Source: MGIIb-Q1 sp964342465
GTDB taxonomy: Archaea; Thermoplasmatota; Poseidoniia; Poseidoniales; Thalassarchaeaceae
Direction of reading: 5' to 3'
Assembly: GCA_964342465.1 (NCBI GenBank)
Contig: CAYFFQ010000023.1
Location: 1 to 28,075, forward strand
Length of the DNA stretch: 28,075 nt
Made by a program: the position numbers and the translations under genes. The notes below the pieces were generated by a model. That model was not told where the DNA came from, did no database searches, and saw nothing but the letters and a program-made list of their open reading frames with translations. Shown here in pieces: positions 1 to 9,600 of the stretch (within the stretch, counting starts at the first letter, position 1; each line of letters begins with the position of its first letter).

Positions 1-60
1 TGCTGGCAGAGGGCTTGCACCATGTCTCATTTCAGCCAAGCCAAAAGCAGAGTGTGGAAA

Positions 61-3000
61 TCACTGTGGTGGCGGTCGGCCTTGAGATTGGTAGTGCTGA
101 TTGTATTGCATCTGATATGCACGCCACTGCGCCTCGTTCCATTGGTCCGGAGGTGGAGGGTCACCTGACTGCACATAGCCGTGTTGCGGTGGATAAGCGG
201 GTTGCGGTGGATAGGCGGGTTGCGGCTGATAGTGTGGCTGCAGATTCGCCGGCGGTTGTGGGGGGGAGATGCCAGTGTGATGTGGGGCGATGGGTGTCTG
301 TTGTGATTGTTGAGAATCTAATGCAGCCATCGCCTGCGAAGGAGATGCGTAGGTAGAGGATGACGAATCATCCTCTTCTTCCCACTCATCTTCCCACTCA
401 TCATCGGTTCCGTCCAAAGAAGATTCCGAGGAACCGCCAGTACGCATGGCCACACCGACGACCAATGAGAGAATGAGAACGAGAACGGCGACCAAGCCTA
501 TCCAAGCGACCGGTACATCAGCGAGTGCGTTGGTCAGTGAATCGTCTGCTTCCGAACCACGTATATTGAGGTGTTCACCTTCCATCGATGCGCCCTCACT
601 CATGACTACGACTATCCACCTCTCACCCTTGGTTTCGGGAATCCAGTCGATATCGTAAGTCACTCTTTCACCCATCGGCACTACCACAGAGATGGCTACT
701 GGTGTAATGGAACGGTTCTCTCCATCCCTCCCCACCTCATAGACGAGAAGGTGGGCTTCTCCAGGTGCGTACCCGTAGTTCCGCAGTTCCATCGTGACCA
801 TGGTGGTCTGCCCGATGTCGAGTTCACCACTTCTAGAGTAGGAGATCTTAGTCAGTTCCAATTCAGCGGCAAGGTGCTCGATATCCCACGAAGCGAATGG
901 GGTCGAGCCGCTGTTGAAGAGGACGCTGGTGGCCATCTCATTACCGGCCATGTCAGAACCCTTGACCCAGATTGAAAGGACCAATGAGTCTCGGTAGGCA
1001 TCTTCTGGCAATCTGCTCGCCACATCAATGGTGGATGTAGCAGGTATCGACCTGCCAGATGGTGAGCCAAGGATAGTCAGAGGAGCACTTCCTTCAATCA
1101 GGGACGGACCTGATGGTTGATTGACAGTAGTCACTTTGAAGAAGAGAAGCGTTGAGTCCGGGTTGAGTTTTCCTGTCTCATTGATTCGCAGGTCAATCTG
1201 TAGGTTGCCTAAGTCATTGATGCGGATTTCGACATCCTCGCGAGGAGAATCGATGTCTTGCGGTTGCGGGGAGATGTCATCCACTTCAACCCAAAACTGA
1301 GTGGTGGCGGCATCGGTTTCGTCGACGGCATCAGGTGGAAGCCCAGTCAGGCCGAATGAGAGGGAGTGGCTCTTGGACTGTTGTGGTGCGTTCAACTGGG
1401 CGTGGAAGTAGCCATTCGTGGTTGAAATTAGCGTTCTCTGTCCGTCAAGCAGTATGGAGACGTTGAATGGCATGGTCGGTGTCATCCCCGTTTCGACGAA
1501 CTTCACCTGTCCAGAGATGTTCAACAGAGTTCTAGGTTGTACCCATGCGCTCCGATTGACGATTGTGCCACCGTCGGTGTCGAGAGTAACACTTTCAGGT
1601 GTAATCGCGAGGTTGGGGGAGAATCGCCACCGCAATTGTGGTAGTTCCAGCCACGCTTCCTGCCCAGCGCGGTCTTCGACTGTGAGGGCCGGTGCTCTTC
1701 GCAGGTCATTCTCCAAGGGTATATCCCACTCTAGGGTGAACTCCATTCTCAATTCCAAGGCACTAGTGAAGGGAGTCATCTCCCCACTCCGTGCATGAAT
1801 ATGGCATGAGTTGACGATGAGATACGAACCACTTCCGACACAACGGTTGGTCGTGGCGTTCCACTTCACTTGCAGTGGGTCAACGATTGAATTACTGGCC
1901 AGTTGGAAGGTTACGTTGGCGAGGTCTGAAAGACCGTTCGGTTCGTCAAATGGGATGACGATTTCGTATTCTGTTGCAGGGTGCAACCATGAATGCGCCC
2001 CATCGCTGAATCCACCTTGGCCCAAAATCCATGGGGCGCCATCAGAGGCTAGTTGGTATGAGAAGAGGTGTTCTCCCAACCGCGGCCCACCGCCCCTCAC
2101 GACTTCGTTTCCGGCTGCATCTGAGCCTGTGATGTAGCCGATGACAACACCCCCGGAAGGCCCGTCAGTGTCGTCGAGGAGGAATGTGTAGTTTCCTTGT
2201 GTGTGGGTGGTGTTGGATGGTGTATTCATCGGATATTCTACGAATTCAGTCACATTGGCGTAGCCATCACCATTGTCATCATTCGTCCAATCTTTCCACA
2301 ATTTCAGTGAAATCGCATCCGGGAGTAGAGGCCGGTCAAAGATTTCAACAGAGATGTCCTGAGTAAGTGATGGTTCAAGATGGTCGAATTTACGTATACT
2401 CTGATTGATGACTAGAGGAGCATACGAGTCAATCTGGTAGGTTTTTCTCGTCGAAATCGTAGTGATGTTCTCCTGACCGTGCAGTGAGAAGAGGTCTACT
2501 CGGTATTCCACAGGTTGCGAGGAGATTGGAGTTGTGTAGGGCAGGGTTATCGACCCGTTGACGATGGCGGTGGAGTTGACCACTATGACATCATCTTCCC
2601 AAAGACGCACTGCCACATCACCATAGCGAGGTGCGTAGGGTGGCCAAATCTCCACGAATCCCAAGTCAACCTCGACGTTGATAGGTGAGTTCGACTTCAA
2701 GTAGAGTCTGTTGTCAGGAATCTCCACCCCCAAATCATTGAGGATTCGCCAAGAGGAAATCTCTACATCATTCTCGACTCCGAGGAGAGAGCCCAATCCT
2801 AGTGTGATGATACGGGGGATACTGCGCCGTCCATCATCGAGTACGACTCTCATTTTGAGTGACAGGTCTTCTTCATCGTCCCAACTGGCGTTCAGTCTGA
2901 ATCTCAGGGAACTGTTGACTGAGGGGCCGTCGATGTCCAATTCGCAGCCATCGCCACTCTTCCAGTGAACCATCTCGAGGTCGTCGGAAAGTGCTCCCGA

Positions 3001-5361
3001 TGGTGGGCCACCGCCAACTGGGGTGAATGATGACTCAGGTTCGAGAGAGCCATCGGGGCGGCAAATCATCTTCACTTGATGACGCGCCCCGACAACATCC
3101 AACTGGACTCCATAGACCGTACCCTGTTGCGCTGTGTGAGTGCCGTTGAGAACAACCCAATGCCTTGAGGGGGTAAGTGTGGCTGTGAGGTTCTCGTAGG
3201 TGACCGAATCGGAGGTCAATCCACTCATGGTCTCTACATCACTTATGGTGCCCATGATATTTCCTTGGAGGCTCATCTGGACGGTGATAGGTACTAACTT
3301 TGAGCCAGCGTAGATAGGTGCATCTGGGATTTGGTCATTGACTGACAGTACCATCTCATCGTTGGAGTCGTATGAAAGGTTAGCCCATGGATGGTGCATC
3401 GCTGCGACACCCCCCAACTGAACTCCCCCATAATCTGCGGTGACTGAGAAAGCGGCGAGGACATACTCGACACCGACCTGTACGGAATTGGTCGGCCACA
3501 CAACTGGCGAATTGGTGAGGTTGTCATTCAAGGCAGTTATTTCTGTTGGTGAGAGAGTGACCTGAGTGACGGCACCTGTGGTTCCGATGCTTCGCGAGGC
3601 GATGTCTATACCAGCCACGGAGAGGGTAGTTGATAGATTCTGGACTCCTGATGAGTCGGGGGTCAGAGCGAAAGAAAGTGAGTCCAGTCCATCAGATGGA
3701 AGCCAGATGCCTACCTGCTTCGTTGCAGTCGTAGTCCACAGAAAATCATGCGAATAAGCACCCGTTGAGAGCCGATTCTGCCAACCCCACATTCCTATCG
3801 ATGCCGACTTCACCTCCCATTCTCTGACGCCATCGATACCGATGTCGATGGCAGGGTCAGTCGGCATTCCGCCGCTGTCCACGCGGATGTCAACGGAACG
3901 AAGGTCCGCTGCTCCGTCAGCAGATGACCAGCGAAACTGTACTCTGTGTGCGTAATCACTCAATGTTCTCCATGTTCCTTGAGGGGCCAATTCCCACGGT
4001 AGGTCGTCCAATTTCATCTGCCACATTCCGCTACCCGAGGAAGAGATACTTGTATGGATTCGCGAAATGGGACGAGCAGATTCGAACAGTGGACTCTCTG
4101 TCGTTCCGGCGCCGGGAAACGAGTCGCCATCCCATGCTATTGACCCACTCCACCCTGGGTCTCTGTTGAACGATTGCACATATCGACCTTGAAGATAGAC
4201 ACCGTGAACGATGGGTGAGGATGCACCCCCCGGCTTGTCAAATTGCAGCCGAAGACGGAGAGAAGGGTGTTTCTCAGAGTCGATGAATCCGAGGTCAGCG
4301 ACCGGACCATCCCTATCCGTATAACCCGCTATCGGAGTGTTGGTCTGTCCGTCGAGAATCGTCCACTCTAGCGACGAACCGGATGGGACGGTCGCATCAA
4401 TGCTCATCAGTCCGTATGGCCCGGGGATGGCCTGCAATGGCCCGGCCGCGGCGGGTCCAAATTTCGCCGAGGTCCAGTTTGCACTCTCAGGCATGCCGTT
4501 TCCTATCGGCTTGAATGCCACATCATCCACATTCCATCCCGTATATGTGACAGAACCATCGGTTCTTCCCAATTTGAAGCGAACCTGTAGATTCGAGTTT
4601 CCATTGACATAAGTGGAGATGTCGTGAGTCATCTTCGTCCAATAACTAGGGTTGGTGCTCCCTCCACTGTGGTCCCAAACAGTCACCCAACTCCCCTGTT
4701 GGTTCTTGACATGGACCTGAGCATCATCGTAGTAATAATACTCAATCCCCAATCGCTTCCAATACTCGAGTTGCCAAGTGCCAGAGCAACCACTGCAATT
4801 GACGACCGGACTGGTGGCAAAATACCCCGAGGAGGGAATTCCGTTGGGGTAATTGCAGTTGTAAGTGTAGATGGCCTTGCTGCCACCGTGTACTCCACCC
4901 GAAGACCCCAAACAGGAGTCATAGCCCCACAACCAACCGGTTCCCATAGTCCACCCGGAGGCGGAAAAGGCGGTGCTGCTAGGGTACTCAAAATCCCAAG
5001 AGAGGTCGAGAGTTCTCACTTTGAGCCCATCACTTCCATTGTAATCTACACCGTCAGCAGTCACTCCACTCATATTCCAATCGGAGATGGATGTCCAGGC
5101 GATGGAGTCATCTCTCGGTAAAATGTGTGGACGGAGTGAAAGGTTCAGTCCGGTGACCGCGTCATTCGGCGGTATTTCCAAGGTCAGTGCATTCGATGTT
5201 CCCATGGGGTGAGTGGTGACGGAAATAGTCTGTTCACTACCTACCGGAGTCCTCCGCAGGTCATCCACATCTGAGAGTTGTTCAGATTCAATCGGCAGGT
5301 GCGAAACAAGCGTCGCCAACATCAGAAAGGAGAGAAATACCGAGGAGGTTCGCTGCTTCAT
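61..5361 (-). CDS. Giant secreted, membrane-anchored surface protein
   Basis: About 1766 residues. The start at 5361 gives a classic signal peptide (MKQRTSS, then a hydrophobic run to about residue 22). In-frame ATGs at 5373/5376 are alternatives and sit better relative to a weak TATA-like TTTAAC (minus strand, 5395-5400). About 110-290 residues in is a Cys- and Tyr-rich jelly-roll-like region ending in GWNVDDVAF, as in MAM/protease-associated beta-sandwich domains. A long series of beta-rich Ig-like segments with many N-x-S/T sequons follows, and the last one resembles a CARDB-type domain. Close to the C-terminus is one transmembrane helix (VAWIGLVAVLVLILSLVVGV), then an acidic stretch and a Pro/Gln/Tyr-rich tail with a repeated QPAYPP motif. 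It is probably a cell-surface or adhesion protein displayed outside with a short cytoplasmic tail. No catalytic site was recognised. It is divergent from rpiA. Confidence 0.85.
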   Translation of the reverse strand: MKQRTSSVFLSFLMLATLVSHLPIESEQLSDVDDLRRTPVGSEQTISVTTHPMGTSNALTLEIPPNDAVTGLNLSLRPHILPRDDSIAWTSISDWNMSGVTADGVDYNGSDGLKVRTLDLSWDFEYPSSTAFSASGWTMGTGWLWGYDSCLGSSGGVHGGSKAIYTYNCNYPNGIPSSGYFATSPVVNCSGCSGTWQLEYWKRLGIEYYYYDDAQVHVKNQQGSWVTVWDHSGGSTNPSYWTKMTHDISTYVNGNSNLQVRFKLGRTDGSVTYTGWNVDDVAFKPIGNGMPESANWTSAKFGPAAAGPLQAIPGPYGLMSIDATVPSGSSLEWTILDGQTNTPIAGYTDRDGPVADLGFIDSEKHPSLRLRLQFDKPGGASSPIVHGVYLQGRYVQSFNRDPGWSGSIAWDGDSFPGAGTTESPLFESARPISRIHTSISSSGSGMWQMKLDDLPWELAPQGTWRTLSDYAHRVQFRWSSADGAADLRSVDIRVDSGGMPTDPAIDIGIDGVREWEVKSASIGMWGWQNRLSTGAYSHDFLWTTTATKQVGIWLPSDGLDSLSFALTPDSSGVQNLSTTLSVAGIDIASRSIGTTGAVTQVTLSPTEITALNDNLTNSPVVWPTNSVQVGVEYVLAAFSVTADYGGVQLGGVAAMHHPWANLSYDSNDEMVLSVNDQIPDAPIYAGSKLVPITVQMSLQGNIMGTISDVETMSGLTSDSVTYENLTATLTPSRHWVVLNGTHTAQQGTVYGVQLDVVGARHQVKMICRPDGSLEPESSFTPVGGGPPSGALSDDLEMVHWKSGDGCELDIDGPSVNSSLRFRLNASWDDEEDLSLKMRVVLDDGRRSIPRIITLGLGSLLGVENDVEISSWRILNDLGVEIPDNRLYLKSNSPINVEVDLGFVEIWPPYAPRYGDVAVRLWEDDVIVVNSTAIVNGSITLPYTTPISSQPVEYRVDLFSLHGQENITTISTRKTYQIDSYAPLVINQSIRKFDHLEPSLTQDISVEIFDRPLLPDAISLKLWKDWTNDDNGDGYANVTEFVEYPMNTPSNTTHTQGNYTFLLDDTDGPSGGVVIGYITGSDAAGNEVVRGGGPRLGEHLFSYQLASDGAPWILGQGGFSDGAHSWLHPATEYEIVIPFDEPNGLSDLANVTFQLASNSIVDPLQVKWNATTNRCVGSGSYLIVNSCHIHARSGEMTPFTSALELRMEFTLEWDIPLENDLRRAPALTVEDRAGQEAWLELPQLRWRFSPNLAITPESVTLDTDGGTIVNRSAWVQPRTLLNISGQVKFVETGMTPTMPFNVSILLDGQRTLISTTNGYFHAQLNAPQQSKSHSLSFGLTGLPPDAVDETDAATTQFWVEVDDISPQPQDIDSPREDVEIRINDLGNLQIDLRINETGKLNPDSTLLFFKVTTVNQPSGPSLIEGSAPLTILGSPSGRSIPATSTIDVASRLPEDAYRDSLVLSIWVKGSDMAGNEMATSVLFNSGSTPFASWDIEHLAAELELTKISYSRSGELDIGQTTMVTMELRNYGYAPGEAHLLVYEVGRDGENRSITPVAISVVVPMGERVTYDIDWIPETKGERWIVVVMSEGASMEGEHLNIRGSEADDSLTNALADVPVAWIGLVAVLVLILSLVVGVAMRTGGSSESSLDGTDDEWEDEWEEEDDSSSSTYASPSQAMAALDSQQSQQTPIAPHHTGISPPQPPANLQPHYQPQPAYPPQPAYPPQHGYVQSGDPPPPDQWNEAQWRAYQMQYNQHYQSQGRPPPQ

Positions 5362-5373
5362 CTCAATCCCCAT

Positions 5374-5390
5374 CATGTTCGCAGAACATG
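5374..5390. promoter_or_regulatory. Perfect inverted repeat at the 5' end of the giant surface-protein gene
   Basis: CATGTTC-GCA-GAACATG: 7-bp arms with a 3-bp spacer. It lies between a weak TATA-like TTTAAC (5395-5400, minus strand) and the favoured start at 5361, and includes the alternative ATG at 5376. Its size and position suit a dimeric repressor site. No regulator is identified. Confidence 0.35.
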
Positions 5391-5502
5391 GGAGGTTAAA
5401 CAAACATTCGCCATCATGAAGTGGTATGATATGGGGTTTGAAGCGCTTCATAACGGGTGGTAAATGATATGCCCCGCCTCTTCTTCGTCACCCTTGGGGA
5501 AG

Positions 5503-6204
5503 ATGGACGAGGTCGAGTTGGCGAAACAGGCAGCGGGTATTGCCGCCTGCAGATTTGTCGAATCAGGAATGAATGTCGGGCTCGGCACTGGTTCGACTGT
5601 TTCGCATACCGTCATCGAGTTGGGAAGGCGAGTCAGGGAAGAGGGGCTGCTGATCAAGGGTGTACCTACAAGCCTTGAAACCGAGAGTTTAGCACAACAA
5701 GTAGGCATTACCTTACTTGAATGGTCAGAGGTTGAATCACTCGATATTACCATTGACGGTGCGGATGAGTTTGACCCCGACTTTCACCTCATCAAGGGCG
5801 GTGGTGGTGCCCTAACGAGGGAGAAGATTGTCGCTCAGGTTTCACGTGCGATGGTGGTCGTCACTGACCCTAGAAAGGATGTGCAAACCCTCGGTGCGTT
5901 TCCCCTTCCGGTTGAGGTACTCCCATTTGGTTGGCAGGTCACGGCAGGGCATCTTTCCAAACTTTGCCGCGGACAAGTGGTTCGCAGGGGCGGAGAGGAC
6001 CCGTTTGTGACAGACAATGGAAACTTCATTTTCGATTGCCACTTCGGGCCGACGATTGACCAGCCGAAATCACTTGAAATCGCCATCAATTCAATCGCCG
6101 GTGTTGTCGAGGTCGGCCTGTTCACAGATATCGCAGACGCTGTCGTCATCGGCTCACCTGCTGGTTGTGAGGTGCGAATCAAAGCGGGGGGGAGGCTGTG
6201 TTGA
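5503..6204 (+). CDS. rpiA: Ribose-5-phosphate isomerase A
   Basis: Interconverts ribose 5-phosphate and ribulose 5-phosphate in the cytosol, supplying ribose for nucleotides. The start at 5503 gives MDEVELAKQAAG, which aligns with the usual RpiA N-terminus and yields 233 residues, close to the family's roughly 220-230. An upstream ATG at 5464 would add 13 residues without family resemblance. Diagnostic motifs are all present in order: the phosphate loop GLGTGSTV near residue 21, TIDGADEFDP near 84 (acidic catalytic residues) and KGGGGALTREKI near 97 (catalytic Lys and Glu region). It is followed after 48 bases by tRNA-Lys on the same strand. The identification is secure; only the start is open. 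Confidence 0.95.
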   Translation: MDEVELAKQAAGIAACRFVESGMNVGLGTGSTVSHTVIELGRRVREEGLLIKGVPTSLETESLAQQVGITLLEWSEVESLDITIDGADEFDPDFHLIKGGGGALTREKIVAQVSRAMVVVTDPRKDVQTLGAFPLPVEVLPFGWQVTAGHLSKLCRGQVVRRGGEDPFVTDNGNFIFDCHFGPTIDQPKSLEIAINSIAGVVEVGLFTDIADAVVIGSPAGCEVRIKAGGRLC

Positions 6205-6252
6205 ATGGGTCTATCCGTTTTGGTCATATAGGGGATGCTCCCCCGCCGAGTC

Positions 6253-6326
6253 GGGCCTTTAGCTTAGTCAGGTAGAGCGACGGACTCTTAATCCGTCGGT
6301 CGCGGGTTCGAACCCCGTAAGGCCCG
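6253..6326 (+). tRNA. tRNA-Lys (anticodon CTT)
   Basis: A full cloverleaf can be drawn. The acceptor is GGGCCTT/AAGGCCC (6253-6259 with 6319-6325) with discriminator G6326. The anticodon stem ACGGA/TCCGT encloses the loop CTCTTAA, so the anticodon is CTT (reads AAG). The variable loop has five bases, and the T arm is GCGGG-TTCGAAC-CCCGT. CCA is not encoded, as is common in archaea. No intron is visible. Its 3' end is repeated downstream in both orientations. Confidence 0.95.
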
Positions 6327-6368
6327 TAAATAATCAATGCTTCAGAAAGGGCCTTCGGGGTTCGAACC
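6305..6368. repeat. Inverted copy of the tRNA-Lys 3' end
   Basis: The T-arm and acceptor 3' strand of tRNA-Lys (6305-6325) are followed, after 23 bases, by their reverse complement (6349-6368). Twenty positions pair and only T6318 bulges. The inner part also exists as a second hairpin at 6600-6647. An RNA spanning it could form a long stem in competition with the tRNA fold. As DNA it resembles paired recombinase core sites. Confidence 0.8.
6313..6366. repeat. Direct repeat, left copy (overlaps tRNA-Lys 3' end)
   Basis: 54 bases that recur at 6600-6653 with only two mismatches (positions 6340 and 6362). The copies lie 287 bases apart and bracket two 110-base tandem units. The left copy includes the last 14 bases of tRNA-Lys, the usual position of an archaeal integrase attachment site. 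Confidence 0.85.
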
Positions 6369-6370
6369 TA

Positions 6371-6590
6371 GCGCCAACTGAACAGATAGTAATCAGAAAT
6401 AACCGTTGGCGCGATGGTTCAGAACTGGACTGAGCGAATATCAACAATGATTAATCAAAGCGAAGGAAGTTCTGAGCCCAGCACGAACTGAACGACGTTG
6501 AATCAGAAATGACCGTTCGTGCGCTGGTTCAGAACTGGACTGAGCGAATATCAACAATGATTAATCAAAGCGAAGGAAGTTCTGGAACGA
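6371..6590. ncRNA. Two tandem 110-base units, each with two predicted hairpins (candidate structured RNA)
   Basis: Unit 1 is 6371-6480 and unit 2 is 6481-6590, aligned without a gap. Each opens with an 8-bp stem: GCGCCAAC/GTTGGCGC (6371-6378 with 6405-6412) and GCACGAAC/GTTCGTGC (6481-6488 with 6515-6522). The two base differences in the 5' arms are exactly matched by two in the 3' arms, while the loops differ freely. A second stem pairs 6416-6426 with 6468-6478 (11 bp, one G-U) and 6530-6536 with 6578-6584. The 58 bases starting with that stem are identical in both units. Paired substitutions point to selection for RNA or cruciform structure. No known RNA family was recognised and the strand is unknown. 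Confidence 0.55.
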
Positions 6591-6599
6591 TGAGTAATC

Positions 6600-6653
6600 C
6601 CCCGTAAGGCCCGTAAATAATCAATGGTTCAGAAAGGGCCTTCGGGGTCCGAA
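6600..6653. repeat. Direct repeat, right copy (tRNA-Lys 3'-end fragment)
   Basis: Second copy of the 54-base repeat. It keeps the hairpin CCCCG(T)AAGGCCC/GGGCCTTCGGGG (6600-6612 with 6636-6647) and ends 12 bases before the stop of the convergent exporter gene. Upstream bases do not match the rest of the tRNA, so only the 3' end was duplicated. Confidence 0.85.
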
Positions 6654-6665
6654 ATAATGTTGAAA

Positions 6666-9600
6666 TCAGGTCAACTCGGCATCTATAGCATCATCACTGA
6701 GGAAACCCGCCTCGTCATAATCCTGCCAACTCCCTTCGCCTTCAACCATTGACCAGACAGAACGCCATGCGACCAACATCGCTGGCAACAGAATGGCGCT
6801 GGTCAGCAGAGCGAGGAAAATTAGCAACATCATCAGGGTGAAGAAATTGCGTAGTCCGGGTATGGCGACTGTGAGGCCAGCTGCAAGTCCTGCAGTTGTG
6901 GTGGCCGTCGTCTCGAAGATGGTCTGACCTGTTCTCGCCACTGCTTTGACGATACCACCAGGAGTCTCTTTCTCTTCTCGAATCCTGTCCATAACATGAA
7001 TTGAGTCATCAACTCCGATTCCAAATACAATAGTGGAAATCATTGCCGTGAAGACATTGACATTGACATCACCACCACGCATCAATAGAGGTTGCCAGAG
7101 GACCACTACTCCTACTGCAGTCATGGTGAACAATGCGAGTCTCGGACTTCTGAAGAGCAGAGTCATCGCCGCCAACAGAACGAACATCGTGGCGATGGTG
7201 GCATCAGACTGCGCTTTGTGAACACCGGCGTTGATGTCAAGAGAGAGAGGTAAACCACCCGTCAATAGTGAGTTCTTTGTACCCTCAAGCCCGAGCGCAT
7301 TGCAAGAGAGAGCATCTTCACATCCACCCTCAGAGAGAAAGGCGTCGAGTTGGTCGCGCAACTGACTCGCCACCGAGAGGCGGATATAGGGTTGATTCAC
7401 ATAGACCAGAGTCTTAGTCTCTCCGAGATTGGCGAGGGGTTCATTCATCAACATCGAGCGAACTTCGTATGAAAGAGTATCGAATGCGATGTTGATCATC
7501 ACCTCTCTGCTCGTAGCCGTTGTGAATACGATGTCACCGCTGATGATGCACTCCAGTTGGGCCGGGTCATCCCAGCATGGTGAATGAAGAATCTCCCAGA
7601 GTGAGCGGTCGTACATCTCCTGACCGGACAGATTGACATTGATGTGAATCGCTTTGAGAATCGTGACTAGACTGATGGACGAAGTGTTTGCCACATTGTT
7701 GATTTTCTCTTCCTGTATCTCCTCGATGGCATCGAGCACCTCCAAGTGGCGGATTGGGGCGATTTCATCTCTCACACCTCGCTCCTCTGCGTCGATAATG
7801 AACATGTTCGTTTGCCCACCTTCGAAAACTCGTGAGTACTCAGCCAATGCTTCGTAGGATTCAAGGCCGGGGGGGACTTCATCGGATGCGCCAGTTATGT
7901 CCTTGCCGAGTTCAGCAGAGAGTATCCAAGCACCGGCTCCACTGACGAGAAGAGCGACAAACAGAACTACCCAAGCGCCTCTTACGGGAACTTCTCCTAT
8001 CTTCTCCCATACCCGTTCAGCACGCTTGCCGCCGGCTTTTCTATAGCGGACCAACCACCCTAAGGCGGGAACCAGAATAATGCTGAAGAAGAATGTGCAT
8101 GCAATCCCTAGAACGAGGGTGATTCCAACAGTCCGCATCGGTTGAATGGGAACCAGCCATTCCCAAGCAAGGACGCTAAAACCTATGATTGTCGTGATTG
8201 CTGAAAGAAGCACCGCGTGGCCGGTAGTCATCACCGAGTGGACGGTCGCTTCGAGGTAGAGTGATTTATCCCAAGGGTCGATTTCTGCCACCTCTTCACC
8301 ATCCATGCCGGCCTTCCAAACTTCATGCGCAGAATCTTTCAGTAGTTGATTTCTAGTCTCCTCTATCCTGTTGATAAGGTGTAAGGCGTAATCGACACCC
8401 AAGCCGATGAGAATCGGGCCGGCGGCGATAATCATCGGTGTCAGCATGATGTCAAGAATCACAGTGGTTCCGAAAGTCACTGCCAGACTCAAAACGATGG
8501 GAGTGCCACAGATGATGATGACCTTCGGGTTCCTATGCAAGGCAATCATAACGAGACAGACGAAAGCGAGTGAGATGGGCAACATCTCTTCAAGGGCGAG
8601 ATAAATCGCATCGGACACATCGTGCAACACAGGCGTGAGCCCCGTCACCGTCACCGCGTTTCGGGTCGGGAGTTCTTCCCAACGTTCATCATCCATACTT
8701 GAGAGTCGCACACCGGCGTAATCTCGCCCGCACAACGGGTCATCGAACTGGTTGGCGACATCGGGATTCCTAGCGCAGTCAGAAATTACTGACTTGACAT
8801 GCTGAACGAAGGCTTTGTGGTCGAGAATTTCCATGCCGTTCGGGTCTGTTCGGGTATCAACATCTGTTCCCGTCATATCAAATCTGATACCCATGATGAC
8901 CACGGCGGTATCCCAAATCCCATCCCCGTTGGTGTCCTCGACAAGACTGTCCAGTGCACTACCGAGATTTTCAACCGAGTTGTTGACTTGCTCTTGGTTA
9001 TCTGGGATGACATAGGTGTCGCGAGGGTCTTGTGAGGTGAATTGACAATCGTCTGAAGTCTGAATTGGCAGGCCGTACTTCTCAACGGCACAGGAAAAGC
9101 GATTAGGCGCCGAATTCGCCTCTTTTATCAACTGAGAGGCTGATAATATCCACACCACGCCATCCTCCTCTCCTCGGTCATCTTTGTTCCAATCGATTCC
9201 TCTGGCGTAGCGGCCAAATCCCTTGTTGTCGTCATCACCCTCGAGAAAACTGATTTGTTGGAGAATCTGTACATCTGTGACATTTTCAGTTCCTCTTTGG
9301 GATTGGCTCTCTATCGCATTGTCGGTATGGATGTAGAGCAGGACGATGTCAGTCGACCACTGTTCACGGACATCGAGCAGTAATTCTGTCGAGTCTGCAC
9401 CATCGGGGAGATAGACTTCAACATCCCCGTTGATCTGCTGTCCAAAATCCAGTGCATCCTTTCCAACCAACATGGTCAGAAGGACCATGACTACGACGAT
9501 GGGACCCGGTGAGCGGAAAACTGTCCGATAGAAGCGTGTCGTCTGGCCTTTTACCATCGAATGTGTCCAACTACCTATTTCGTCAGCTTTACCTCGCAGG

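Noticed and set aside
6371..6590. C/D-box guide RNAs in the 110-base units
   Set aside because: CTGA occurs several times but no proper C box (RTGATGA) at the right spacing; unit 2 lacks the terminal CTGA of unit 1.
6253..6653. Integrated element at tRNA-Lys (attL/attR) as a firm call
   Set aside because: Only about 230 bases lie between the repeats, there is no integrase or cargo, and the inverted copy is not part of a normal att arrangement. Recorded as one possible reading.
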